A stretch of DNA of 18,540 nt, taken from assembly GCA_934230115.1 (NCBI GenBank), contig CAKQEI010000049.1, positions 1 to 18,540 of the forward strand, read 5' to 3'. Positions 8,245 to 15,895 of the stretch are shown in pieces. The translations under genes were made by a program, and so were the position numbers. The stretch is from an uncultured Prevotella sp. GTDB taxonomy: Bacteria > Bacteroidota > Bacteroidia > Bacteroidales > Bacteroidaceae. How positions within the stretch are numbered: the first letter of the stretch is position 1; each line of letters opens with the position of its first letter. The notes under the pieces are model-generated. The model saw only the letters and a list, made by a program, of their open reading frames with translations, did not search any database and was not told the origin of the DNA.

Positions 8245-10432
8245 ATTCAATCTGACTACTAAGGAGAGTCCAGTACTCTCCTTTTTTCTTTAGTAGTTCC
8301 TCGTGTGTGCCTTGCTCCACCACACGCCCGTCGGCTATCACAACAATGTTGTCGGCATTGCGGATTGTACTCAGTCGGTGGGCTGCCACGACAACAGTAC
8401 GGTTGCGGTAGAACACCTGCATATTCTCCAATATCTTGCGCTCGGTCTTGGCATCGAGAGCGTTTGTAGCCTCATCAAGCACCAGTATGTCGGGATTTTT
8501 ATACACAGCACGCGCTATGAGCAGACGCTGTTTTTGCCCTTGACTCAAACCGTTGCCCTCCATGCCTACCTTTGTGTCGTAACCAAGCGGCATACGCATC
8601 ACAAAATCGTCAATACATGCCACACGACATGCCACCCTGACTTTATCCATGTCGGGATTTTTCTCACCGAGAGCCACATTATGCCTAATGTCGTCAGAGA
8701 ACACAAAACCGTCCTGCAATACACTGCCCATACGCTGTCTCATAAGATGCGGGTTGATGTCTGCCATAGGCACGCCGCCCACATATATACCACCCTTGTT
8801 AGGCGTATAGAAGCCAAGCAGCAGTTTAAGTATCGTGGTCTTGCCGCATCCGCTTGCGCCAACCACAGCCGTCATTTTGTGCTGCGGAATCACAAGATTA
8901 ACATTTTGAAGCGCATAGTTGCGGTCGGCTCCACTATAACTGAACCACACATCGCGCAGGCTGATAGTCATGTCCTCGGGCACGGCTGTTGCCTGGCAAC
9001 GCTGGATGTACTGGTCCTCGTCCTCTGACTCTTGTATCTCGCTTATCCTCTCAAGGCTCAGACGCGCATACTGCAACGAGCTTAGGAACGACACGAAATT
9101 GCTTACTGGAGCGGATATCTGTCCTATAATATAGCTCACCGACATCATCATTCCGAGTGTCATCCTGCCCTCCACCACCTCGCGGGCTGCCATGTAGGTA
9201 ATGACAAGGTTGGTTGTCTGGCTGAAGAATACCGAGCCAAGCTGCTGCCACTGGAATATGTTCAGCGTCTTCAACTTTGTCTGAAACAGCCGTGTCTGCA
9301 AGTCTTTCCACTCTTCAATCTTGCTGTCCTCACAGTTGTTGAGCTTAATCTCACGCACGCCACCTATCATCTGATAGATTATGTCCTGCTCGTCGGCAAG
9401 CTGGTTGAACCGCTTCAGGTCAAGGTCGCGACGGCGGCGCATGAAGAACTGCGTCCACCCCACATACATCGCATTTCCTACGCAGAAGACCAACAGAATA
9501 ATGACGTTGTAGTAGGCAAGGATTGATGCAAACACCACAAAGCCAACCATCGAGAATAGCGTCTCTACTGACGAGCCAGTAAGGAAATCCTCTATTCGGT
9601 CGTTGTCGCGTATGCGCTGGTTGATGTCACCCATAAGGCGGATGTCGAAAAAGCGAAATGGCATATGCATCAGCTTTGAGAGAAATTCGGAGACTATGGT
9701 GATGTTGACGCGCATGTTCATGAACAATGCCATGCGGTTGCGCACAATGCCAACGATCAGGCTCGACACAAACACAATCATCTGAGCAATGAGCATGAGT
9801 GTTATCATGTTAATGTCGCGCTGTCCGATGCCAACATCCACCATACGCTGCGTGAGGAACGGGGCTATAAGCTGAAGTGCGCTTATGAGCAGCATTGTAA
9901 TGAAGATACCGGTGAGCGACTTGCGGAAACGCTTAAAATACCTGGCAAGGAATTTCAAGCCCGAGCTTCCGTCTTGCTTCCTGGGCTCATAGCTGTAGAA
10001 CCGGTCGGTGGGCTGCAAGAGCAGGGCAATGCCGTAGTGACGGTTGCCTTCGCTGTGTCCCCAGCACTGCTTAAGCTCTTCTTCGGAATACTTGAGACAT
10101 TTGCTTGCCGGGTCGGCTATATAATAATAGGTGTTGCCACGCTTGCGCCGCACCTTGTAGCACACCACAAAGTGATGCTGGTTCCAGTGCAGTATGCATG
10201 GCAGCGGAATGTCTCCGGCAAGCCTGTCGATGGTGAGCCTCACGCCCATTGTCTTCATGCCAATCTTTTCTGCCGCCTCGCTTATGTCGCGCAGCGACAC
10301 GCCGTTGCGTGTGGTATGGCAAAGTTCGGAAAGCTCACGCTCAGAAAAACGTTGCCCGTAATGGCGGCATATCATGCGAAGACATGACACACCGCAATCA
10401 CGGGCATCGTTTTGAATATATACATGAAACAT
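8243..10432 (-). CDS. Peptidase-containing ABC exporter (C39 peptidase, membrane domain, ATPase)
   Basis: Inner-membrane exporter that cleaves double-glycine leaders and pumps out the freed peptide (PCAT type), 729 residues. The N-terminal C39 cysteine peptidase (about 1-140) is intact: Gln7 and Cys13 in QNDARDCG, His87 in HHFVV, Asp107 in IADPA. The ABC membrane domain spans about 170-450 with several hydrophobic segments. The ATPase domain (about 490-729) has Walker A GASGCGKT (525-532), Q-loop Gln573, signature LSQGQ (629-633), Walker B ILVLDEA and switch His685. The presence of a working C39 domain means a double-glycine substrate should exist; the 70-residue peptide encoded at 15896-16108 fits. 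It is the last gene of the minus-strand cluster, 43 nt after the barrel gene, with no promoter seen between. No HlyD-like adaptor gene is nearby. Confidence 0.93.
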   Translation of the reverse strand: MFHVYIQNDARDCGVSCLRMICRHYGQRFSERELSELCHTTRNGVSLRDISEAAEKIGMKTMGVRLTIDRLAGDIPLPCILHWNQHHFVVCYKVRRKRGNTYYYIADPASKCLKYSEEELKQCWGHSEGNRHYGIALLLQPTDRFYSYEPRKQDGSSGLKFLARYFKRFRKSLTGIFITMLLISALQLIAPFLTQRMVDVGIGQRDINMITLMLIAQMIVFVSSLIVGIVRNRMALFMNMRVNITIVSEFLSKLMHMPFRFFDIRLMGDINQRIRDNDRIEDFLTGSSVETLFSMVGFVVFASILAYYNVIILLVFCVGNAMYVGWTQFFMRRRRDLDLKRFNQLADEQDIIYQMIGGVREIKLNNCEDSKIEEWKDLQTRLFQTKLKTLNIFQWQQLGSVFFSQTTNLVITYMAAREVVEGRMTLGMMMSVSYIIGQISAPVSNFVSFLSSLQYARLSLERISEIQESEDEDQYIQRCQATAVPEDMTISLRDVWFSYSGADRNYALQNVNLVIPQHKMTAVVGASGCGKTTILKLLLGFYTPNKGGIYVGGVPMADINPHLMRQRMGSVLQDGFVFSDDIRHNVALGEKNPDMDKVRVACRVACIDDFVMRMPLGYDTKVGMEGNGLSQGQKQRLLIARAVYKNPDILVLDEATNALDAKTERKILENMQVFYRNRTVVVAAHRLSTIRNADNIVVIADGRVVEQGTHEELLKKKGEYWTLLSSQIE

Positions 10433-10475
10433 ATTCTATATCATTGATGGAAAAATTCATTCACACGCAGACTCT

Positions 10476-12617
10476 CTACTCTGTTCTCATCAGCACATCA
10501 TCGCTTCCTGATGACGACTGTGTGGACAGGTTGCGGTTGAACAGGCGATATGTCAGCGTGAGCGACACGCCTCGCATGTCGTTTGTGCCGTAGGTTCCGT
10601 TGCGTGTATTGAGATAGCTGTATGAGCAGTTGTTGTAGTTGGCATGGTGGAGAATGTCGGTCACGCCGAAACTGATAGTGAGCCGTTTCTTCAACAAGTC
10701 CGACCGCACACCTGCCGACCAGTTGTCTGCCCTGCGCTGCGTGGAGAAATTCTCTTTATTGAAGCTCTGGTAGCTGAACGACGTGTATACGCTTGTGCTC
10801 TTGCCAACGGGATAAGACAGATTGAAGTTGCCTTCCCAGTATGGCGTAGTCACGGTGTGGCGCTTGCCAAGGAAGTAGTAGACATCATGCGGAATCGTCA
10901 CCACCACATTACTGTTGAAGAACAACTTGCCAAAAGCATGGCGGTAGTTAATCATTCCTACGTAGTGCTCCAAACGGTGGGTGTTGACCGGCATATCCGT
11001 TGTCACGTTGCGGTCGTCCGACTGACAGAAGGTAGCAGTCTCTATCGGGTCGTATTTGTTGACATATCCCACTCCCATGACAAGGCCGTTGCCTATAAAT
11101 CCGTAGAGGAAATACCTGTCGAGATACGATGGGCGAAGGTCAACATTTCCGGTGGAATAGGCGAGCGAGTCCTTGTAGGATGGATAAGGGTTCAAACCCT
11201 GGTAGCCCTGCCTGTCCAACGTGCGCATATAGACACCACGCAGAGCAACCTTTTTTGCGACTTGCCATTGCAACGTTACCGACGGCAGGATGTCGGAGGT
11301 GTGGCGCTCAGCCTTGTAGGAGTCAGTTCCAGTGTTTATTTTTATACGCGTGTCGGAATACTCGTAGCGTGCACCTACATTTACGTAGAATTTCTTCCAT
11401 CCGCGTTGCAGTGAGAGGTAGCCTGCCGTAACGTTGTCGCTCAGTGTTTGGTGGTTGCTTGCAGCCGACACATTGGCAAACATGTTGTTTGTGGAGAAGT
11501 CGAGCGGATAGTGGGTGTTGTAGTAGCGTGCGCCCACCTCGGTGCCGATGCCTCCAGGTAGTTTGAAGCTATAAGAGCCATTGAGCGTGACAATGTTGTA
11601 GGTGCCTTCCGAGCGCGAGTAGACACTCGACTTGCTGTGTGTGGTGCGGCTCTCCTCATCGCTTGTGTTATCGATATGGTTACTGAGTATCGAATAGTCA
11701 GCCGACAGATTGAGGCTGCTGTTCTCCGACAGGTCGCCTGAATAGGAAAGCGATATGTTGTGCAGGTTGCGCTGTGTCTTCTCCTTGCGCACTATGTCCT
11801 TCTCCTCGGTCTGGTCGCGGTCTTTATATGTAGTCAGTTCGTCGGCGGTCGTGTTGTCCTTGGTGTGGGAGAAAGTGTAGACGAGTCCTATACGGTTGTT
11901 TTCGTTGATATAGAAGTCGTTGGTCCACGTCAACTCGTGCGACATGTTGCGCACGTAGGAATGGTTGGCCTCGTCGCTGCGGAATGTATAGTCAGGACGG
12001 TAGATTTCCGTGAAGTATGTCTCCTTGTTGAGATTCCTTAACTGGCTGTACGAGTAGTCAACAGTAGTCGCCCACTTGCCGCGGCTATAAGTGAAGTCGA
12101 ACGATGGTTCTTCCGACACCTTCCGGCGCATGGTGAGCATGTTGTAAAGATTGAGCGACATGTAGTCTTTCATCGGCTTCAGCGTGACTATGTTAACAAC
12201 AGCGTTTGTGCCCGATGGATATTTTGCAGAAGGCTCATACTCTATCTCTATGCGTGCCACATTGTTTGCCTTGATGGTGTTGAAGATGTCCTGCTGCGTC
12301 ACTTCCCTGCCGTCGATATAGTATTTCGGTGCGCCTTTACCTATTACCTGAAACTGGTTATGTCCTATCATGACAAGTCCAGGCACCATCTTGAGCATGT
12401 TGCCAAGATTACCCATGCCACTAAGATACGAACCTTTCACGTTGACAATGTCTTTGGTTCCTTCATGCGACACGAGTGGGCGCTTGCCCGTCACAACCAC
12501 AGAGTCGAGATTGACACTTTTGTATACAGTACTGTCGTTAGGGGTTTGCGCCATCGCGCCAATCGGCGACAGCAATAATGTTAAAAGGAGAGTGTGTCCA
12601 CATGTCTTATTATTCAT
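10476..12617 (-). CDS. TonB-dependent-receptor-like outer-membrane beta-barrel protein
   Basis: Outer-membrane protein of 713 residues. A signal peptide ends at AMA-Q (residue 23/24). A plug-like domain follows (about 40-150) with VNLDSVVVTGKRP, resembling a TonB box and plug start, and KYYIDGREVTQQDI, the usual plug loop. The remainder alternates polar and aromatic residues as in a 22-strand barrel (DFTYSRG, YVNVGARYEYS, SLTLTYRLF), with a ~20-residue hydrophilic tail. It most resembles the outer-membrane barrel class 'OMP_b-brl_3', but lacks the N-terminal carboxypeptidase-regulatory-like domain common in such Bacteroidota proteins. It sits 17 nt after the radical SAM gene and 43 nt before the exporter, so it belongs to the peptide operon. 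It may pass the product across the outer membrane, or take up a ligand; direction is inference. Confidence 0.85.
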   Translation of the reverse strand: MNNKTCGHTLLLTLLLSPIGAMAQTPNDSTVYKSVNLDSVVVTGKRPLVSHEGTKDIVNVKGSYLSGMGNLGNMLKMVPGLVMIGHNQFQVIGKGAPKYYIDGREVTQQDIFNTIKANNVARIEIEYEPSAKYPSGTNAVVNIVTLKPMKDYMSLNLYNMLTMRRKVSEEPSFDFTYSRGKWATTVDYSYSQLRNLNKETYFTEIYRPDYTFRSDEANHSYVRNMSHELTWTNDFYINENNRIGLVYTFSHTKDNTTADELTTYKDRDQTEEKDIVRKEKTQRNLHNISLSYSGDLSENSSLNLSADYSILSNHIDNTSDEESRTTHSKSSVYSRSEGTYNIVTLNGSYSFKLPGGIGTEVGARYYNTHYPLDFSTNNMFANVSAASNHQTLSDNVTAGYLSLQRGWKKFYVNVGARYEYSDTRIKINTGTDSYKAERHTSDILPSVTLQWQVAKKVALRGVYMRTLDRQGYQGLNPYPSYKDSLAYSTGNVDLRPSYLDRYFLYGFIGNGLVMGVGYVNKYDPIETATFCQSDDRNVTTDMPVNTHRLEHYVGMINYRHAFGKLFFNSNVVVTIPHDVYYFLGKRHTVTTPYWEGNFNLSYPVGKSTSVYTSFSYQSFNKENFSTQRRADNWSAGVRSDLLKKRLTISFGVTDILHHANYNNCSYSYLNTRNGTYGTNDMRGVSLTLTYRLFNRNLSTQSSSGSDDVLMRTE

Positions 12618-12634
12618 ATCTTATTCTTTTGGTT

Positions 12635-13915
12635 TTATTTTGATTTTATTCTGTCATATAGTACTGGCAGCATGTCGGCAAGATAATTCTTGTATATAGA
12701 GCAATATGTCTTGTGGCTGCGGTCCTTGCAATTCGCGATGTCGTTGGGACAGCCTCCACCGCACACTGGCAACACTGCACAATGTCTGCACTCGTCATCA
12801 TCAAATGGATCGGCAAAGAATGTCATGTCTGCCAACTTGCCAAATGATATCTTGCCATCAGTAATATTGCCTATGCTCATTTTACGTTTTCCCAAATGCT
12901 CTAGACAGCGATATATATTTCCTTCTGGGTCGATGACGGGCTGGTTGCCACAGCGGTACATGCACGGCAAACTCTTGCCTGGCATCTTTGTCATCAATTC
13001 CGGATAACGGCCTTCGGCAACAGCCTCGGCCCCCTTCTCAAACAACTGGCGGTCGGTCATGCACACGCCTGTGCGGTCGAAGCCTGTACGGTTTTGTATG
13101 TTGTTGCAGCCTATGGCAATGCGCCCGGACTGCATCTCTTCATTGAACTCTCCCTGCATGTATTCATACAAATCCTCGTAGGCACTGGGATTGGTATTGT
13201 CAACACCAACCTGAATGGTAAGCTGCACGTCGGCAAGCGACATCAAGCTATGTATGTTGGCTATGATGTCGGCAAACGACGGCTTTCCGCCTTTATAGAA
13301 GCGTCGCTTGTCATGGGTTGCGGCTGTACCGTCAAGTGTTATCTGCAGATGGGTAAGGTGCAATGGCTCAAGGTTGGCTGCCACATCGGCGGTGAGCAGG
13401 CTTCCGTTTGTCACCATGCTTGACACGAACTCCACCCCAGCATCATTCAGTCGGCTACAAACAGAATGTATCACCCCAAAGGCAAGCAATGGTTCCCCAC
13501 CGAACCAGTTGATTGCTATATTCTTGTTCTCTGACTGCTTTACAAGGTAGTCAACAATGGCATCCTCGACAGGCTTCTTCATCGTCGGCATTGTCTTGTG
13601 CGTGCCCTCAAAACAATAGCCGCAACCAAAATTACAGCACATCGTCGGCGCTATTGTCACTGCCAACGAGCGTCTGTCGAACATCTTGTTATAGTAAATA
13701 TACCTATATTTGTTTATCTCTGTCTCATGGCTGTCTACAATAAACCCTTGTTGACGTAATGTGAGCAACAAATGCTCATCATCCGTATCAAAAATGTGTT
13801 GCCATACAGACGCTGAAATCTTGATGAAGGCGGACGTGAGTGTGTTAAACACCCACGCACCATCACCAAGGATTTTCGTTATATTAAACTGAGAGAGTTC
13901 CATTTTGTGCTTCAT
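12635..13915 (-). CDS. Radical SAM/SPASM peptide maturase
   Basis: Iron-sulfur enzyme of 426 residues, probably the modifying enzyme of the peptide system. The radical SAM cluster motif is Cys94-x3-Cys98-x2-Cys101 (CNFGCGYC), followed by the SAM-binding FGGEP (138-142). The C-terminal SPASM domain is complete for two auxiliary 4Fe-4S clusters: Cys322-x9-Gly-x4-Cys337, then Cys376-x2-Cys379-x5-Cys385-x3-Cys389 and Cys405. The N-terminal ~65 residues (FNTLTSAFIKIS...LRQQGFIVD) look like the small leader-handling region found in other peptide maturases. Relatives install thioether or carbon-carbon crosslinks in ribosomal peptides; which bond is made here cannot be told. An anaerobic sulfatase-maturase role is less likely, as no sulfatase is present. 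A promoter lies immediately upstream. Start 13915 is taken; Met5 (13903) is an alternative. Confidence 0.93.
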   Translation of the reverse strand: MKHKMELSQFNITKILGDGAWVFNTLTSAFIKISASVWQHIFDTDDEHLLLTLRQQGFIVDSHETEINKYRYIYYNKMFDRRSLAVTIAPTMCCNFGCGYCFEGTHKTMPTMKKPVEDAIVDYLVKQSENKNIAINWFGGEPLLAFGVIHSVCSRLNDAGVEFVSSMVTNGSLLTADVAANLEPLHLTHLQITLDGTAATHDKRRFYKGGKPSFADIIANIHSLMSLADVQLTIQVGVDNTNPSAYEDLYEYMQGEFNEEMQSGRIAIGCNNIQNRTGFDRTGVCMTDRQLFEKGAEAVAEGRYPELMTKMPGKSLPCMYRCGNQPVIDPEGNIYRCLEHLGKRKMSIGNITDGKISFGKLADMTFFADPFDDDECRHCAVLPVCGGGCPNDIANCKDRSHKTYCSIYKNYLADMLPVLYDRIKSK

Positions 13916-13941
13916 ATTATCACTTTTGGGTTTTCGTGGTG

Positions 13942-13972
13942 CAAATCTACTTTTTTTTATTGAGAATCTAAA
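13942..13972 (-). promoter_or_regulatory. Promoter of the maturase-barrel-exporter operon
   Basis: On the minus strand, TTTA (13969-13972), 19 nt, TAGATTTG (13942-13949). The -7 box is a full match to TAnnTTTG and the -33 box differs by one base, as expected for an activator-dependent promoter. The transcript would start near 13936, about 20 nt before the maturase start. Confidence 0.65.
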
Positions 13973-13992
13973 TAAAATGAGAAACTTTCTTA

Positions 13993-14031
13993 TTCACAAA
14001 AACTTCACAAGAGTTTACAGAAAATTCACAA
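13993..14031 (-). promoter_or_regulatory. Four helically phased TTGTGAA direct repeats, putative operator
   Basis: Read on the plus strand the units are TTCACAA (13993-13999), TTCACAA (14004-14010), TTTACAG (14014-14020) and TTCACAA (14025-14031). Their starts are 11, 10 and 11 bp apart, so all units fall on one face of the helix. The array is about 20 bp upstream of the -33 box of the operon promoter and just after the stop codon of the regulator gene. This is the layout expected for an activator binding as a row of subunits. The binding protein is not known; the adjacent HTH protein is the natural candidate. Confidence 0.6.
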
Positions 14032-14038
14032 ATCATTG

Positions 14039-15808
14039 TCAACTATTTATAAATGAACTCTTTACATATTCATCAAAGCTTTTTGACGTGCCTTGCTTAC
14101 CTGTCATTTTTGTATACAATCGCTTGCGTACATTTGAAATATTTGACATGGAATTACCTGTAATCATTGCTATCTCTGAAGGAATAAAGCCCAACTTTAC
14201 CAGTATTGTTATTTCAAATTCCAACTGAGTCAGCATTGGCTTTAGAGAATACAGCGAATGTAGCCTCTGAGATACAAAAGAAAACAATTCGCTCCATTCA
14301 TGCTTAGAAGCTGCTGTTCGTTTTATATTTGCAAGTTCCTTAAAATAAATCACAACTTCACATTTACTAAAATCAAAATCATCATACTGCTTCTTTAGAA
14401 CATTCAATTCATCTACATATTTTTGTTTGTCTGCTATTAACTGTTCAACTTGTATACTATGTATACTTTTAAGTTTTTCTATCTCTCCTTCTACTTTGTG
14501 TAACTCAGTTAACACTTTTCTATGTTCCTTGTTTTCATTCTCGATTTTATTCAAAGAAATCTTAAGTTGTTTCTGTATCAACTTCTCTTTAGTTTTCTGC
14601 CTATACCATAAAAATATTGCTACAAAAATACATGCAACAAACACAACAACAAAGACTATGAGTATGTTCCACAATCTCTGCCGCTCAACCTTTCCTTTGT
14701 AATACTCTCTAAATTTTTCTTTTGATTTATAAGCTGCTTGTAATTGCTGTGTTTGAGTTATAGATAAACATGAGTAAGAAGAATCGTTTTCTTGACATGA
14801 CAGTTCTGAATATTTGGCAATAGAATCCATATTGCCATAGCGTTTGTAAAGTGACAGCAGACCTTTAAATGAAGCCTCACGAACAGAATGATCTTTAGTG
14901 GACTTAATACCTTTCTCAAAATAATGCCTTGCCTTGCTTAAACTATCCTTGGCTAAATAATAAATTCCCTTCAATGTATAATAATATTCTCCACCATTAA
15001 ACACTACACCATGTTGGTCTACATCTCCAGACAATTTATCATAGTCATCCAACACTTTGCCAACTTCATCTATTTTTCCTTCGGCAAGCATCTCCTCCAC
15101 AGAAGGAACTAATGCCTTAGAAGCCTCACATAATAGATTTTTTCTTAGCAACAAATCTTTTATTTTTTTTCTCAACACATAACCGTCATGTGCTCTACCT
15201 TCAGAATCTAAGATAGCAGCAATCTGGATTTCTGCACTAACAGCAGCTATAGTGTCCTTTGCATTAAGGAAAAGGTATTTTGCATTATTATATTCCTCTT
15301 CAGCCTCACTTAATGCAAATTGAGCAAGCAAACACTCACCTATCTGCCCATGCACACGAGCCAATAATGCATACTCCACCGAATCCGGCTTCTCTTTTTT
15401 ATACTCTAACGCCTTATGATAATACTCCAATGCCTGCGGATAATCCTTCAAGTCGCGGTACACACTGCCGAGAATATAATAAGCCGACATGCTCTCATAG
15501 TCAGTGCCGTGATTGTCGAAGTATTCTGCCGTGATTCTCATTATGCTGTCCGACTTGAACGGCTCCATGGCAGCGTTTTGCGCACGTCCACGAATCAGTC
15601 TCAGCCTCATGATCTCAGAAGTTGACATGTCCGCAGAGTCAGCACGCATAATGCTATCCGCCATTGATAACGCGATACCAGGATTCTTATTTGCAACACT
15701 GTCGACATGCAGTAAAAGCATGTCAACACGCTTGTTGCCACAAGATGCTGTCATTACGGCAACAAGTAATACAATAAAAAAGGCTACACTATGTTTGTTC
15801 ATACTCAT
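14039..15808 (-). CDS. Membrane-spanning regulator: lipoprotein signal, TPR repeats, TM helix, coiled coil, HTH
   Basis: Predicted one-protein signal transducer, 589 residues, probably controlling the peptide operon. N-terminus: hydrophobic signal followed by a lipobox-like TASC (Cys23), and no acidic run after the Cys, so probably anchored facing the periplasm. Residues about 30-360 are helical repeats with TPR character (for example AYYILGSVYRDLKDYPQALEYY at 109-130). A single strong transmembrane helix lies at about 380-402, then a charged coiled coil (405-475). The C-terminal region has a helix-turn-helix of LuxR/sigma-70 region 4 style at about 525-568 (LTQLEFEITILVKLGFIPSEIA, then SNISNVRKRL). 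Such TPR-TM-HTH proteins are common in Bacteroidota. The 3' two-thirds of the gene is far more AT-rich than its neighbours. No promoter is seen directly upstream, so it may depend on readthrough from the precursor gene. Met3 is an alternative start. Confidence 0.85.
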   Translation of the reverse strand: MSMNKHSVAFFIVLLVAVMTASCGNKRVDMLLLHVDSVANKNPGIALSMADSIMRADSADMSTSEIMRLRLIRGRAQNAAMEPFKSDSIMRITAEYFDNHGTDYESMSAYYILGSVYRDLKDYPQALEYYHKALEYKKEKPDSVEYALLARVHGQIGECLLAQFALSEAEEEYNNAKYLFLNAKDTIAAVSAEIQIAAILDSEGRAHDGYVLRKKIKDLLLRKNLLCEASKALVPSVEEMLAEGKIDEVGKVLDDYDKLSGDVDQHGVVFNGGEYYYTLKGIYYLAKDSLSKARHYFEKGIKSTKDHSVREASFKGLLSLYKRYGNMDSIAKYSELSCQENDSSYSCLSITQTQQLQAAYKSKEKFREYYKGKVERQRLWNILIVFVVVFVACIFVAIFLWYRQKTKEKLIQKQLKISLNKIENENKEHRKVLTELHKVEGEIEKLKSIHSIQVEQLIADKQKYVDELNVLKKQYDDFDFSKCEVVIYFKELANIKRTAASKHEWSELFSFVSQRLHSLYSLKPMLTQLEFEITILVKLGFIPSEIAMITGNSMSNISNVRKRLYTKMTGKQGTSKSFDEYVKSSFINS

Positions 15809-15820
15809 TATTTGCTTAGC

Positions 15821-15855
15821 ACAAAAAACGAGGGTGCATCAGAAGAAACACCCTC
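15821..15855 (-). terminator. Terminator behind the precursor peptide gene
   Basis: On the minus strand GAGGGTG (15849-15855) pairs with CACCCTC (15830-15836) around a 12-nt loop, followed by GTTTTTTG. It stands between the precursor gene and the regulator gene and would limit readthrough into the latter. Confidence 0.75.
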
Positions 15856-15870
15856 ACCTTTCAACTCACC

Positions 15871-15888
15871 ACCCCACAGAAATGGGGT
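15871..15888 (-). other. Small GC hairpin directly after the precursor stop codon
   Basis: ACCCCA (15871-15876) pairs with TGGGGT (15883-15888) around a 6-nt loop, eight bases after the precursor stop codon. Together with the terminator just downstream it may protect the 3' end of a short precursor mRNA; this is inference. Confidence 0.4.
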
Positions 15889-15895
15889 CTATGGG

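Noticed and set aside
8303..9028. 241-residue open frame on the plus strand
   Set aside because: Antisense to the ABC ATPase domain, whose Walker motifs are intact; the translation looks like noise.
8243..10432. LSQGQ in place of LSGGQ as a defect in the exporter ATPase
   Set aside because: All other ATPase motifs are intact and, from memory, Bacteroidota C39 exporters often carry this variant, so I do not treat it as inactivation.
10644..11414. 256-residue open frame on the plus strand
   Set aside because: Antisense shadow of the outer-membrane barrel gene, with no motif and no promoter or spacing that would fit a gene.
12635..13915. Anaerobic sulfatase-maturase instead of peptide maturase
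   Set aside because: It shares the radical SAM/SPASM layout, but no sulfatase is nearby while a double-glycine peptide and its exporter are.
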